Source of the DNA: Triatoma infestans
Taxonomy: Eukaryota; Arthropoda; Insecta; Hemiptera; Reduviidae
Assembly: GCA_011037195.1 (NCBI GenBank)
Contig: JAAEAF010014926.1
Location: forward strand, 1 to 64,000
Reading direction: 5' to 3'
Length of the DNA stretch: 64,000 bases
Both the position numbers and the translations under genes were made by a program. Shown one piece after another: positions 1 through 10,386 of this stretch. The notes under the pieces are model-generated. The model was not told the DNA's origin. It did not search any database and saw nothing but the letters and a program-made list of their open reading frames with translations. How positions within the stretch are numbered: the first letter of the stretch is position 1; each line of letters begins with the position of its first letter.

Positions 1-102
1 AAGAGAGGACTGCCATATTTATAGTAAAAGGATGACCTTATATCAAGGTTCCAGGAAGAGGAAATGATAAAGTGGAATGTAGACTATTTTGGTTATATAA
101 CT
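1..102 (-). repeat. 3' LTR of gypsy element (partial)
   Basis: Positions 1-102 match 5,531-5,632 with a single mismatch (G versus A near position 75). This is the inner end of the left LTR; the rest precedes the window. The adjoining minus-strand sequence (AAGGACGGAGG, near 103-113) is purine-rich and sits where the polypurine tract for plus-strand priming belongs. Confidence 0.9.
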
Positions 103-153
103 CCTCCGTCCTTAAGTTTTCGTGTCCTCACGAAATTTGGAGGTTCTGGATGA

Positions 154-1194
154 TTACTGCATTTGGAGATGTTGTTGGTAGGCTGCCATGGTTGTTGAAA
201 AGGTGTGACTTGGCTGCTGCTGAAGAGGTATTGGTGTGTCCTCCAAGTTTTCTATTTGTTGTGGTCGTGATTCCCTTTTTGTTATTATAAGTTTGTAGAT
301 TCGCTTTCTGTGTTGCACTATTATGTGAGCGATTGAGAGGCAGAGAGCGACGATTGTTATGATGAACAGGGTTGATGTATGGCCTGAGGGTGGTTCTTCT
401 TCGAGCTCTTCCAGGGGTTTCATTTTTATATTTAAGTCGTGAAGGGTAAGGAAGGAGATATTAAGGGTATCGTATGTATTGGAAATGGATGGGTTGATTA
501 ATACATTTTCAAATTCATTATAAATATAAATGGGTTTACAATTGATAATTTGCTCTCCATTTTCGAGAGTTAATAAAGCAGTATTTTTAATGTTTACAGT
601 GCAACTTGCATTATTTTTCTTAATGTTTACAATTGGTGTTTCATATATTAAGTATTTATTGACAATATCTATATACTTTACAAAAGGTTTGGGCTTAGGG
701 ATAGTTATTATTTTACATTTATCTTCCATATTATTATTTAAAAGATTAAATATACATTCATTGTCTATAATAGTTGCATTTTTACAATAATAATTATTTA
801 ATAGGAGTTCACACTGAGCTGTGTATAGTTTGTCAGTTTTCAGGATTAGTGAGGGAAAAGTAGATATGGTGAATGTTTGATTTAAGTGATCATAGGGGTA
901 AGATAGGAGGAAATAGGTTTCTGTTAAAGGGGTTTCAACAGGGTGTTGGACTAAATAATGAAGGTGTGTAGGGGTGATTGAGCAATAGGTTTTTCCGACT
1001 TGCCATAAAATTTCGGCATTGTTGGCTATCAATTTGATGTTGTTAATATATTGCAGTTGCATTAATTCCTTTTGTGAAATAATGCTGCTATGTATAATTC
1101 CTAATTTACAGAATTCTACTGAGTCATCTAGATCGTTGATTTTATTAACTATAAGGGTAAGGGCCGACCCCCCGAATGGAGGTAGTGTATAATG
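154..1194 (-). pseudogene. env: env remnant, C-terminal half of F-type envelope protein
   Basis: The frame is open from about 1,194 to a stop at 154; the first ATG-initiated part is 302 residues. It shows a heptad-like N-terminal segment, several cysteines and NxS/T sites, one membrane anchor (about residues 229-250, TLFIITIVALCLSIAHIIV), then a basic and glutamine-rich cytoplasmic tail. This matches the C-terminal half of insect errantivirus envelope proteins related to baculovirus F. The signal peptide, the cleavage site and the fusion peptide are absent. Only about 100 bp separate the open frame from the pol stop, so a deletion removed the first half of env. Confidence 0.75.
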
Positions 1195-1296
1195 TTATTC
1201 CAAGGGACTAATCGTATAGTGGGATAAGTTGTTGCTATAATTTCTTTGAATATTTTATATACTTCTTCTAAAATATTGTTCATTACTGTGGCTTGG

Positions 1297-3740
1297 TTAG
1301 AACAATACAGGCCGTACGTAGTATTTATTGGGTTTAAGGAATTCCAAGCAATGTTTGGTCAGTACTTCTTTATGTGGCCATGCAACTAGCCATATTAGTC
1401 TCGTGCGATTGCCGAAATAAGTTTTTGATTTACTGTTTTCAGGGTTGCCAATATTTATATGTATTTGGTGTTTCTCAGCGTTTACACATTTCTTTTTATC
1501 TGCAATGATTATAAACTGATTGGGGATTGCTTCCTCGGTTGATTCATTGTTATCTAGGGGATTTTTTTGGGACTCATTGCATTGGGGACCGTTTATTTCT
1601 TTTGGGGGATCATTTATTTCTTTTGGGGAATCATTTATTTCTTTTAGGGCGTCCGTGATTATTTCTTCTAGGTCCATTGGGGGTATTTCCTCTGGGGGAT
1701 CGATTTCGTTTATTATTTTTGAGATTTCATCATCTTCTAGGGGTCTTTCTAGGATCTGTTCTAGATAGGGGGACTCGAGAGGGTCAAAAGGATTGACTTC
1801 ATTAATGTCGTCAGCTTGATCTGATGGCGTTGCTATATTTGGGACGTCTCCAAGTATGATATTTAAAGGAACAGGATTGCGGGACAGGGCGTGTGCAACG
1901 TAGTTTGTTTTCCCGTCTACATGTTTTATTTCGAAATCATAATCGGATAATTGGTTTTTCCATCTAAGTAGTTTTGCACTGGGGTCTTTCATATTATGTA
2001 AGTATTGTAATGGTTTGTGATCGGTGCAAATTATAAAGTTTCTTCCGTACAGATAAGGTCTGAAGTGTTTACATGCCCATACAATGGCTAATAACTCTTT
2101 TTCTATGGTACTGAGGTTTTCTTCTCGTTTATTTAATGTGCGGGAGGCGTAAGAGATGGGAAGGTCTTTTCCGGATACATTTTGTGATAGGACTGCTCCT
2201 ATGGCATAATTAGAAGCGTCAGTGGTTAAGGTAAAGGTCTTATTGAAATCAGGGAATTGTAGTATGGGGCTGTTGATTAGCATGTTTTTTAGTTTATTAA
2301 AGGCTTCTACGTAAGTATCATCTAGTTTTATGGGTTCGTTGTTTTGTCTTAGTTTCTCGGTTAGGGGTTTCGCGATCTTTGCGTAGTTTTTAATCATTTT
2401 GCGATAATATCCTGTGAGTCCTAAGAATTGTTTGATTTGCTTTTGGGTCTTTGGTATTGGGAACTCTTTTACTGCTAAAGTTTTAATTGGACTCGGTCTT
2501 ATCCCTTGAGCTGATATAATATGCCCTAAAAATGTGATTTTTTTCTTAAAGAATTCTGTTTTATCTAGTTGGATTTTGAGGTGCTGCTGTTCGAGTAGTT
2601 TGAATGTTTTCTCCAGGTCTGAAATATGTTGGTCGATTGTTTTGGAGAATATTATTATATCGTCCATGTATACCAATACGTTTTCGGTGTTGGCAAACAC
2701 GATATTCATTGCTCTTTGGAATGTGGGTGGAGCATTCTTTAGACCGAAGGGCATTCTCAAGAACTCATAGTGTCCTGAGTTGATGCTGAAGGCAGTTTTT
2801 GCTATTGAATTAGGTTCCATTTCTATTTGGTGGAATCCGGATGCTAGATCTATAGCACTAAAGTATTTGGCTTTTCCCAATTGGTTTAATAGGTCCTCGA
2901 TGTTGGGTAAAGGAAATCTATCGCTAATTGTTTTCTTATTTAAATTTCTGTAGTCCACTACGACGCGTATTTTTTCCTTACCGGATGCGTCTGGTTTTTT
3001 CGGAACTACCCATATTGGGGAGTTGTAGGGTGATTTTGAGGGTCTGATTATCTGATTGTCTAATAGTTTTTTAATTTCCTGGTTTACCTTTTCTTTATAG
3101 ACTACAGGGTACCTGTAATTGCGCGAATATACGGGGGTGTCGTCTTCCGTTTTTATTTCATGTTTTAGTAGGTTTGTGGAGCTTAGTTTGTCATTCTCTA
3201 GTCTTATTATTTTGGGGTATTTGGTTAAAAGTTTTAGTAAAGGTGTCTTTTCTTCTGGTAACATGTGTTCCGTTCTTATAATTTTTTCTATCTCTTTTGT
3301 AGGTAGTTTGTTATAGTGTTTGATGTGTAAGGAAGTGTCATTGTTTTCTGAGTTTTTAATTGCAATTGTAACACCAGGATAGGTTATAGTGTTCGTATTA
3401 AAGTCTAAAACCAGGTTGAGTTTCGTCATTGTTTTTTGTCCGAGTAACATGTGGTAATCATTTGAGAATGGAAATATATAGAGTTTGGCTTCGTAATTAA
3501 TTCCGAAATAGGGTTGGAGGTTGAGATTGATATAGGAATTTCCCTCTTTAGATCCCGCTGGTGTTGTTATAGAGAAGGGTTCAGAGTGAATTGGTGTATC
3601 GGGGGGTATTGATGTAGGTGTGATGTAATTCCTGGTTGATCCTGTATCGATCAGCCATTTGTTTTGAAGTTTGTCCTTACAGTAAGGGAGTGTTTTTATT
3701 TCGTTTTGGGGTTCGTCTTTACAGTTAGGTAGTTGTTTAG
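1297..3740 (-). CDS. pol: pol: protease, reverse transcriptase, RNase H; integrase missing
   Basis: The frame is open from just after the gag stop (about 3,740); an internal ATG lies at 3,450. The protease active site DTGS is near 3,640, with the flap-side LLG at about 3,445. RT motifs include VVDYRNLNKKT, the FSAIDLASGFHQI block, MPFGLKNAP and the catalytic YMDDIIIF near 2,665. RNase H follows (TTDASNYAIGAVLSQ near 2,220; TDHKPLQYL near 2,015). After RNase H comes an acidic linker with an imperfect repeat (KEINDSP, KEINDPP, KEINGPQ) and then a stop. No HHCC zinc finger or DDE integrase core follows, although gypsy pol normally has one. Translation probably depends on frameshifting from gag. 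Confidence 0.85.
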
Positions 3741-3743
3741 TTT

Positions 3744-4703
3744 CTACTTGCGGTTGCTCTTTGGACTTACACTGCTGGAGTCGCCGTCTTCTAAAAAATT
3801 CTCGAGTTGATCTATTCTTTCATTTAATTTTTTGAGTTGGGCGTCTTGGGAGTCATGTGTTGTCATGTGTAGTGGTGCTGGGTTTCTTTTATAAGAGTTT
3901 GATGGATTTACTGGTCTCGGATTTTGTCTGGGTGGTTGTGGATTTCTCTGACCTCTAGGATTGTTAGTAGGAGGTCTGTAAGATGTTTGTACTTGCATCA
4001 GTGGAGGAGGATAGTTAGAAGTTGAAGGAGAGTTGGGGTTACGATAAGATGGTTGATATGATAGTTGGACTGGCTGAAATCTTCTAGGAGAAGGATTGTG
4101 TTGTAGTGGGGGTTTTTGAGTTGTTTGGGGTTTCCTGTAGAGTTGATCAATAATGAACATGCATTTAGTATTTAGGATTTGTGCTAACTCTTCTACTGAT
4201 ACGGGATTAAAAGACATTATATGGTTGGATAATTGCCAAGGTACTGTAGAGTAAAAGTGATGGATAATTTCTTTGTCTATATATTGCATGGAGGTTGTGG
4301 TTGTATTTTCGTCTATCCCGTCGATCATATATTTGGCAAATATTAGATGTCTAATTGTCCTTAGTCGAAGGAGATATTCTTCTGGGAGTTCTTTAAAGTT
4401 TGGTTTCATACTATACATCTCCGCTTTTAATTTTTCAAATGATTTGGAGTAGGAAAAGTTTCTTTTAATTAAGTCTAAAAGATCTTTAATAGTGTGAATT
4501 TTTTTTGTTAGAATTAGGGATTGTGCTTGACCCGTAAGCTTTGCTTTGACCTTGTTGAGTAGTAAGTATTCGTTTGTCGCCCTTTCAACAATATTAGGTT
4601 GACAAGTTACATTGTAGACATCCTCTACTGTTTGTACGAAATATAATAATTCACTAGGTTTTCCACTGAAGGTGGGGATGTGGTCATAGTCTTCTTTACG
4701 CAA
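3744..4703 (-). CDS. gag: gag polyprotein of gypsy element
   Basis: The frame covers about 320 residues and starts at a non-ATG codon at 4,703; it stays open upstream to at least about 4,790, so the true start is uncertain. A short ATG frame at about 4,828 overlaps it in another phase, which suggests an early frameshift. The N-terminal two thirds are an alpha-helical capsid-like domain typical of errantivirus Gag (motif HIPTFSGKPSELLYFV). The C-terminus is rich in proline, asparagine, glutamine and arginine and has no CCHC knuckle, as usual in this group. It ends just before the pol frame begins. Confidence 0.75.
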   Translation of the reverse strand: MRKEDYDHIPTFSGKPSELLYFVQTVEDVYNVTCQPNIVERATNEYLLLNKVKAKLTGQAQSLILTKKIHTIKDLLDLIKRNFSYSKSFEKLKAEMYSMKPNFKELPEEYLLRLRTIRHLIFAKYMIDGIDENTTTTSMQYIDKEIIHHFYSTVPWQLSNHIMSFNPVSVEELAQILNTKCMFIIDQLYRKPQTTQKPPLQHNPSPRRFQPVQLSYQPSYRNPNSPSTSNYPPPLMQVQTSYRPPTNNPRGQRNPQPPRQNPRPVNPSNSYKRNPAPLHMTTHDSQDAQLKKLNERIDQLENFLEDGDSSSVSPKSNRK

Positions 4704-5311
4704 TTGGTGATTTATTCTTATTACTGGCTGACTTGTACGGGAACGGGGAGTCTGTTGGGCTTCAGTCTCCGGAGTAAGGGTTGATGTCTGGAGGTATATC
4801 AGTGTTATTTTGTGGTACGAGGGACATCTTTAAGAACAGTTCAGGTCATTACAATAGGGTTATTAATAGAATTACGTGGACTTTATTTACTTAAGGGGTT
4901 TCGTGGACTTTCAAAAAGGAGGGTTTTGTTTAATTAATGCCCTTGCCTACTTTATCCGTTTTTAATATATTGTTTCGGCAGGGTAATGTTTCTTTGGGAC
5001 TTAAGAAACTGGGACAATAGTATTAATTGATTAATTAAAATGTGAAAATAAAAGATTATTCACTGCCAAGATTATGATAGAGTAATTATAATAAAAGAAT
5101 AGCAATAAAAGAATAGTAATGATAAACTTATTTACGTTTGAGTTCTGCCCACCTGTGACTTATGATGTTATGTTGTTGTTTCGATGTCTTCTTGCTCTCT
5201 CTCTCAATCTTTTTTCTCACCTAAGCTGAGTTGTTGTATGTTGAAGATTTTCTTTGGAGATTATTAAATCACTACCGAAATACTGATCGGCACTAGAATA
5301 CTAATTTCGAG
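4704..5311 (-). other. 5' leader of gypsy element
   Basis: This is about 600 bp of untranslated leader between the primer-binding site and gag. It is AT-rich and I see no convincing coding sequence beyond the upstream extension of gag near 4,704-4,830. Confidence 0.6.
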
Positions 5312-5330
5312 TCTCTGCAATCGGGCGCCA
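5312..5330 (-). promoter_or_regulatory. primer-binding site (PBS) of gypsy element
   Basis: On the minus strand TGGCGCCCGATTGCAG abuts the LTR end (ATATAACT). TGG pairs with the CCA end of a tRNA primer. The TGGCGCC start is common in gypsy elements; I cannot name the tRNA. Confidence 0.7.
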
Positions 5331-5632
5331 GTTATATTATACACTACTGTTAGTTTTTTAAAAAAATACAAAGTTTATTTTTTCTCAGCAATACAATAGT
5401 TAAATCCAATTACAAAAGTTCATAAATCAAACAGTTAGTATATAACATGTAGGGAAAGGGAGGAATGTTCACGACTTACTTGGATAGAGTGGTGTCACTT
5501 GTTGAATGGTAGAGCAGAACTGTCTTTGCCAAGAGAGGACTGCCATATTTATAGTAAAAGGATGACCTTATATCAAGGTTCCAGGAAGAGGAAATGATAA
5601 AGTGAAATGTAGACTATTTTGGTTATATAACT
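5330..5632 (-). repeat. 5' LTR of gypsy element (303 bp)
   Basis: Bounded by AGTTATATTA on the left and GGTTATATAACT on the right (plus strand). The outer edge joins the sequence CACGTAAG, which in the undisturbed paralogue at about 11,727 continues from AATATA. The target duplication cannot be checked because the left flank is outside the window. Confidence 0.85.
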
Positions 5633-6035
5633 CACGTAAGATTTCGATTTTAAATTACGCATTTCAAAAGATGGCAAATCGAGTTTTTTCATCTCTTGGT
5701 TAGTCAAGTTAATTTGTATAGGCTCTTTAAATACCAATGATTTCACTATCAGTTCGGCATGTGTTTTTTTACTCTTTAGGACCGGTATCATCGATTGTCT
5801 AGAATCGGTCAATCTTATAGAGTCCGAGTGAGCCTCTGTCATCTGTAAAAGCATAACTATGTTAGATCTAGATGCAGTATTTGAGACGTAAAACATTAAG
5901 GTATTGTCCAATAGCTGCATACTGGCTGTATCTGGTGGAATCATAATCTATATATCTACTAGCAGCTTCCAAGATCGGGTGAGAAACCAACCCTTGTACC
6001 ATCTTGGCGCTGCTATCGTCTATGTCATAATATTT
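5633..6035 (-). pseudogene. start of capsid-like frames, second copy, truncated by LTR insertion
   Basis: This paralogue of the frames at 11,727-12,133 reads the same two overlapping phases. It runs into the LTR at 5,632, so the open frame ending at 5,573 has a tail made of LTR sequence. The protein is not recognised. An ATG frame beginning near 6,035 (MPKYYDIDD) changes phase within about 60 codons, and the longer frame (ATG near 5,944) is open in a different phase. Confidence 0.5.
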
Positions 6036-6112
6036 AGGCATCACTGCAGAAATCTTTCATCTCAATGACAACCAAACAAATCCGGCGAACTAAGATGTCG
6101 AGTGAGTTCACC

Positions 6113-6926
6113 TTATTTATTTATTAACAAGATCACGTAGGAAAATCCTACTATTATTATGGTTATTAACAGCAGAACTATAAGTGCTGTTATAATCAAA
6201 CGCACTCGAGAATGTTGTTCAGTCGAGTGTCGCAAAATGCTATCGTATTCCATCCCCTCAACGCTCCTATGCTCAGGGATATGTCCGTCAATGCTCACTA
6301 TGCTCAGGAAAAAAAACACGAAATAATTGACTAATTGAAACAGAAGAGGCGTCAATCCCACTGAGTGAACACTAGCTAGCTTACGACTCTGTGCCTCGCT
6401 ACGACACAGGAAGGTGAATGTTGGGCAGTCTGCGCATCCAACACCTCTGCATCCATTGTCTGCAAATACAATGTCTATTTGTGTGTTGTGGTTGGTTGTT
6501 GAAATGCTGTGCGCTAACGCTGTAATTAAATTAAATTTGTTCAAAAAATTAGTAAGATACCTATTTTCTTTATAGTTATCAAAATTGTAGTCTCCAATTA
6601 AAACGGTGCGGTTGCTTAAATAATTAGTATTTATTGCCTTCTGAATATTTGTTTCAAACATTTTATTACTTGTTCTGGGAGATTTATAACCACAGATTAT
6701 TAAGTGTTCGTTTACTTTGAACTAAACTAAATCTATATGGCTGTTAACATTATGATCATTGTACCAGTTTATATCAGTTATTGTCACAGTTGGTTTAGAA
6801 AATATGATTAAACCTCTAGATTTGTTTAATTTTGCATCAATTCTAAACACTTCATGAAATCCAGTAATATTCAATATTTCTCCAGGATTACTTAAAGTCT
6901 CTGTAAAGATTAGAATATCTCCATGA
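6113..6926 (-). pseudogene. Helentron endonuclease fragment joined to a transmembrane tail (second copy)
   Basis: Copy of 12,207-13,020. The endonuclease/exonuclease/phosphatase-like part has LIGDYNFDNY and TQIDIVFADN. The frame then runs on into an unrelated tail with a strong membrane segment near its C-terminus (LIITALIVLLLITIIIVGF). This copy carries an in-frame stop, TAG at about 6,723-6,725, where the other copy has TCG, so the intact part starts only at 6,661. The left half of the nuclease domain is intact in the paralogue. Confidence 0.7.
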
Positions 6927-6977
6927 CTGTACTACTCATCACTTTCAATATATTTAATTTTTATAGGTAATGAACAA

Positions 6978-6993
6978 AGACAAAGATAAAAAG
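6978..6993. other. filler sequence at tandem-unit junction
   Basis: Sixteen bases (GACAAAGATAAAAAG-like) belong neither to the Helentron paralogue, whose match ends near 6,977, nor to the gypsy RT, which begins near 6,994. Short filler of this kind is typical of end-joining repair. Confidence 0.45.
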
Positions 6994-7632
6994 CTAAATA
7001 GAGAAAGACGTGCGGTTCTAAATCCGTTCCAAGAATTTCGTCAACCAGGCGCTGCCAGGTCGCTGATGAATTGTGGAGCCCGAATGGCATACGCCGAAAC
7101 TGGAAAAGTCCTCGGTTTGGGACCGTGAACGCAGTCTTTTCCCTCGAATCCACCGCGACTGCAACCTGCCAGTAGGCGCTCTTTATATCAATCGTGGACA
7201 GGAACCTGGCATCTCTAAGCCGATCAAGGATATTAGTCACGTAGGGGAGTGGATACGCGTCCCTTTTTGTTACCTGGTTAAGTTTCCGGTAGTCTATGCA
7301 GAAACGTATCGAGCCGTCCGGTTTCTTAACCAAGACCACAGGTACGACCAGGCACTCTTTGACGGCTCCACTATCCCTTGCGCAAGCATATCGTCCAGCT
7401 CCCTGTCCATTATGGCCTGGGTATGCGGAGAGATGGGATAGTACCGTTGTTTTATGGGGCGACTGTCTCCAGTGTCAATAATGTGCTCCACCTTACTAAT
7501 AGTCCCCAATGTGGTGGGCTGGCGCGCACGCCATTTCTCAATTAATTGGTCCAGTTGCTCCTGCTCCTTGGCTCGTAAAGCAAGGCTGCCAAGGAGTGGT
7601 AGCTTGTGTCGTCTTCCTCTGAAAACTTCCAC
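6994..7632 (-). pseudogene. pol: gypsy RT fragment truncated at YLDD
   Basis: Two overlapping frames carry it. The N-terminal part (7,632-7,294) has [17 protein letters not shown] and the fingers region [10 protein letters not shown]. The second (7,339 downward) has [34 protein letters not shown] and [13 protein letters not shown]. The last gypsy residues are VFLYL; the first base of the following aspartate codon is the last gypsy base. After that the frame reads Helentron sequence. The catalytic aspartates are therefore missing. At least one frameshift separates the pieces. Confidence 0.85.
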
Positions 7633-8086
7633 CTTCCCTGGGCTATGTCGGGCAATAAGCTCATTTTATCCCAAAAATCTACCCCCAGGATCAGAGGACT
7701 TGTCAACCGGTCAGCCACCAGGAATCGGATTATTCTGATCTTGCCTTCCAGTTCTACTGGTAGTTCGACCATTCCTTCCACAGAGATTTTGGTAAATGAT
7801 CGAGAGGCGCCCGATCCAAAAGACCCGTCATTGGCCTACCAAATATTCTTACCTTGATAAGGGGACGTCGGTCAACCTTAGTGTCCCGGGACTCTTGCAA
7901 GTATTCTTGCTTCCCCTCCATAAAATTACCTACCGAACGCAGCCATCCTTGCCAATCCTCTAGCGATGAGAACTTAGGGGATGTTCGGCGCCTTCGTTCT
8001 CCTAGGCCCGACCCCCGCCTTCGTTTCCCTTTGTGGATGGGGTGCAACGAGTGCAATCCGCTTTCCTCACTCTTCTCTTCCCACAT
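7542..8086 (-). pseudogene. gypsy aspartic protease region, frameshifted
   Basis: Two frames in different phases. The first (8,086-7,754) ends with KVRIFGRPMTGLLDRAPLD, where a retropepsin would have LLDSGA, so the active-site triad has been lost by mutation. The second (7,781-7,542) has the C-terminal protease signature LILGVDFW. Together they cover a retropepsin fold between the zinc-knuckle end of Gag and the RT. Confidence 0.65.
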
Positions 8087-10386
8087 CCCTCGCAGAAGAC
8101 CGATTTAGCCGCCTGAAACGAGCGGAACCCGTGGCCTCTTCTGCTGCAATTCCAGCAGATCATGCCCTTCGGTTTTCCTAGCTTAGGTGGGGTTTTCTCC
8201 TTAGTCCCCGTAGAACTTACTTCCGCCGTTGACAAAGAGACGCTTGTCTTACCCCTACGGTGGCTCAGCTGTGGCTCCAATAATCCCCTGACAGGAGGCT
8301 CTCTATACCGCTCTGCTCTCTGGGTCCAGGATTCGAGGCGGCTCAGAAATGCCTCCAATTCCTCTAGGGTAGAGTATGTGGCCTGGGCCAAGAAAGGTAG
8401 GTGCTCCCTCTTCACATTGCGTTCGACCATCCTAAGTTTCTGTGCCTCCGGAAGCGGTTCGCTCAAACGACTGAAGAGTCCCTTCATTTTTGCAATAAAA
8501 ATATGTGGAGGCTCGTCCGGACCCTGGGTGCTTCGCCTAATCTCCTGAAGGAGACAGTCATCATAGTCCGGATCTTGGAATGCTTTTTTGAGTTGCCTCA
8601 CCAAATCATCCCAAGACCGGAACACATTCCTATTGGCCCTGTACCATATTTTCGCGGTACCAGACAGCAAATCGGAGGCTCCCCGAAAGAGGTCCTCTTT
8701 CCCCAAACCTCTGGCATACATTCTTTCCTCAACGTCATCCAGAAAATTGCCCAAAGAATGCTCTGAGCCTTCCCCAGAAAAGGTGAGGCCCCACTTATAT
8801 AATTTGGGATCCCTTGGGGGCTGATAATGGGCTGGGTTGGTCTGGGAGCTTCTTTCCGGCATGGGAGGCGATCTAAGAGACATGTCCTCCATCAGCTCAC
8901 CGAGAGGTCTACTCTCCGTGATTTGTACCGGAGACCGTGGGGGGAGGAGTTGCACGTTTCTGCTTGGCCATAGGATCTGCAGTTTCTGCTTGAGATGCTT
9001 CAGTCCTCCTAATGCCAGTGCCCTTACCAGTGGATGTCCCGCCCCTATCGCTGCCCCTGCTGGACCCCCGGTCAACCAACCCAAACCCCCATGTATTAGC
9101 GGATTGAGAATGTACTGGCGGGCCTTCTCTAAAAAACTCGTCATATTTATAGGGTCAGGAATAACTAGGGTAGACACAAAAAATGACGGGCTAGGAGTGT
9201 TATTGCCCAATGGTGACCCAATAGCGTAAAATTTCATTTCTCTTCCATCCTGGCAGTGTGGAAGGGTTTTGTATGGAATGAAAGCTCTGGAAACAAACAT
9301 TTCCGAGTTCATCAGCCTGGAAAATTGATTCATAAGACAAGTAGAAACACATTCATCCTCAGCCCATGTAACATTCTTCCTGGTGCCGAAATCGGGATAG
9401 CTTCCGTAAGTCTGTATACTCAATTCTGTCAGACTAATCGAAGATGCGGCTAACAGTGCATCTTTAACAGGATGGGCTGTCAAGTCTATGGCTAGTTGCT
9501 TTATGGGTTTCGTTTCGTAGCTTTGCATTATAGCAAAGTACACTGATGGTAAGTTGTTCTGTGGTGGTGGTTTTTTTAGTTTATCCCACCACTGATACAG
9601 TGATGTAAAGCTGCAGGGGATAAAGCCAGCAAAGTAGTGTGACCCGAATGCAGCCTGGAAATAGTCGGATACACATTTCCAATCCCACTCTGGACTAGTG
9701 GGGCTGGCCACGGCGGACATATCTATCGGGATTATCAGCCCTAGGAAAATTTGGACCAATAGAGATCTTAGTTCCGATTTAAATACATCATCTATCATCT
9801 TGTTGGATAGGTTGAAACAAGTGTACGGTAATCGACTTGATATTATTACGTCGCTTACAGCCATGTTTAGCAAAACACCATTATTTACTATGAAGTTCTG
9901 CATGCCGGCTGAGTTGTTCATGTCCACAGTAAGGTGGGTCGTTTCGATATACCCGAGGATTATGGCTAGTCTAAACAAACTGGTAGCTGTCTGCACCTGG
10001 TATTGGGCATTGAAGAGACGTTTAGTTGGTAATGCGTCCTCTCCGTGGTCCCAAACAACCAGTTTCCCGATACGTTCCCCTTCGTTTACAACTTTCGCAG
10101 CATGGTAAGAAGCTGCATATTGTTGAGTTGCGGTTGTCAGTGCAAAGTTGTATCCAACTAATCGTTTCCGAGCTGGAATATTCTCAGCCCCTATACATCC
10201 ACCCATGAAGTTATTCGAGATGACCGAGTTGTTGGGCTTGTGAGTGTCGAAGTCTAAAGGTCCTCCCCTCATTGTCCAGCAACCCTTAGCTTCCCCATCT
10301 TGTGCCCACTCTTCTTTACCAATACCAGGCGAGATAAGAACGGAACAATCGGACAACAGAGTAACTACACGCCCAACTGTGTCCAT
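8002..10386 (-). CDS. long fused frame: unrecognised capsid-like protein followed by gypsy Gag
   Basis: One open frame of 794 residues. Roughly residues 1-475 (10,386-8,960) match no family I know. They are rich in aromatic residues, have no signal peptide, and end in a glycine-rich stretch (GGLGWLTGGPAGAAIGAG). Residues from about 480 are a gypsy Gag: a helical retrotransposon Gag core (KIWYRANRNVFRSWDDLVRQ), then CWNCSRRGHGF and a second cysteine cluster (CEGCGKRRVRKADC). Translation could run straight through the join. The upstream frames at 10,550-12,133 look like the earlier part of the same unknown protein. A viral capsid origin is my inference from size and composition; it could also be an unusual Gag extension. 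Confidence 0.6.
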   Translation of the reverse strand: MDTVGRVVTLLSDCSVLISPGIGKEEWAQDGEAKGCWTMRGGPLDFDTHKPNNSVISNNFMGGCIGAENIPARKRLVGYNFALTTATQQYAASYHAAKVVNEGERIGKLVVWDHGEDALPTKRLFNAQYQVQTATSLFRLAIILGYIETTHLTVDMNNSAGMQNFIVNNGVLLNMAVSDVIISSRLPYTCFNLSNKMIDDVFKSELRSLLVQIFLGLIIPIDMSAVASPTSPEWDWKCVSDYFQAAFGSHYFAGFIPCSFTSLYQWWDKLKKPPPQNNLPSVYFAIMQSYETKPIKQLAIDLTAHPVKDALLAASSISLTELSIQTYGSYPDFGTRKNVTWAEDECVSTCLMNQFSRLMNSEMFVSRAFIPYKTLPHCQDGREMKFYAIGSPLGNNTPSPSFFVSTLVIPDPINMTSFLEKARQYILNPLIHGGLGWLTGGPAGAAIGAGHPLVRALALGGLKHLKQKLQILWPSRNVQLLPPRSPVQITESRPLGELMEDMSLRSPPMPERSSQTNPAHYQPPRDPKLYKWGLTFSGEGSEHSLGNFLDDVEERMYARGLGKEDLFRGASDLLSGTAKIWYRANRNVFRSWDDLVRQLKKAFQDPDYDDCLLQEIRRSTQGPDEPPHIFIAKMKGLFSRLSEPLPEAQKLRMVERNVKREHLPFLAQATYSTLEELEAFLSRLESWTQRAERYREPPVRGLLEPQLSHRRGKTSVSLSTAEVSSTGTKEKTPPKLGKPKGMICWNCSRRGHGFRSFQAAKSVFCEGCGKRRVRKADCTRCTPSTKGNEGGGRA

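Larger units (their letters stand above)
1..5632 (-). mobile_element. Ty3/gypsy errantivirus-like LTR retrotransposon, internally deleted
   Basis: Read on the minus strand the order is right LTR, primer-binding site, gag, protease-RT-RNase H, env C-terminal half, polypurine tract, left LTR. The left LTR is cut by the window edge, so about 200 bp of the element lie outside. LTR ends carry AGTTATAT/ATATAACT, as in the gypsy group. The overlapping 102 bp of the two LTRs differ at one position, so the insertion looks recent. Integrase and the N-terminal half of env are missing, so the copy should be non-autonomous. It interrupts the tandem unit whose intact counterpart runs through about 11,727. 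Confidence 0.9.
5633..6977 (-). repeat. second copy of composite tandem unit (partial)
   Basis: Positions 5,633-6,977 match 11,727-13,072 at about 99% by eye, including the non-coding gaps between frames. The match ends on the left at the gypsy LTR and on the right at the junction with the truncated gypsy RT. The two segments are therefore copies of one larger unit in direct orientation, and this one was later split by the LTR element. Confidence 0.9.
6994..9000 (-). mobile_element. second Ty3/gypsy element, gag-protease-RT fragment, 3'-truncated
   Basis: Minus-strand order is gag (about 8,990-7,990), protease (about 7,860-7,600) and RT (about 7,640-6,994), split by frameshifts. It differs from the first gypsy element: its Gag has zinc knuckles and its RT sequence is divergent. 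No LTR is attached. It ends inside the RT catalytic motif, where the tandem unit joins the next Helentron segment. On its other side its Gag frame continues upstream into the capsid-like block without a stop. Confidence 0.8.

Noticed and set aside
72..290. 72-codon plus-strand frame at the window start
   Set aside because: It runs across the LTR edge and antisense to env, has no motif, and the minus-strand gypsy genes explain the region.
8162..9229. Several plus-strand frames of 78-136 codons
   Set aside because: They lie opposite the long minus-strand Gag frame and contain no recognisable domain; they look like antisense shadows.
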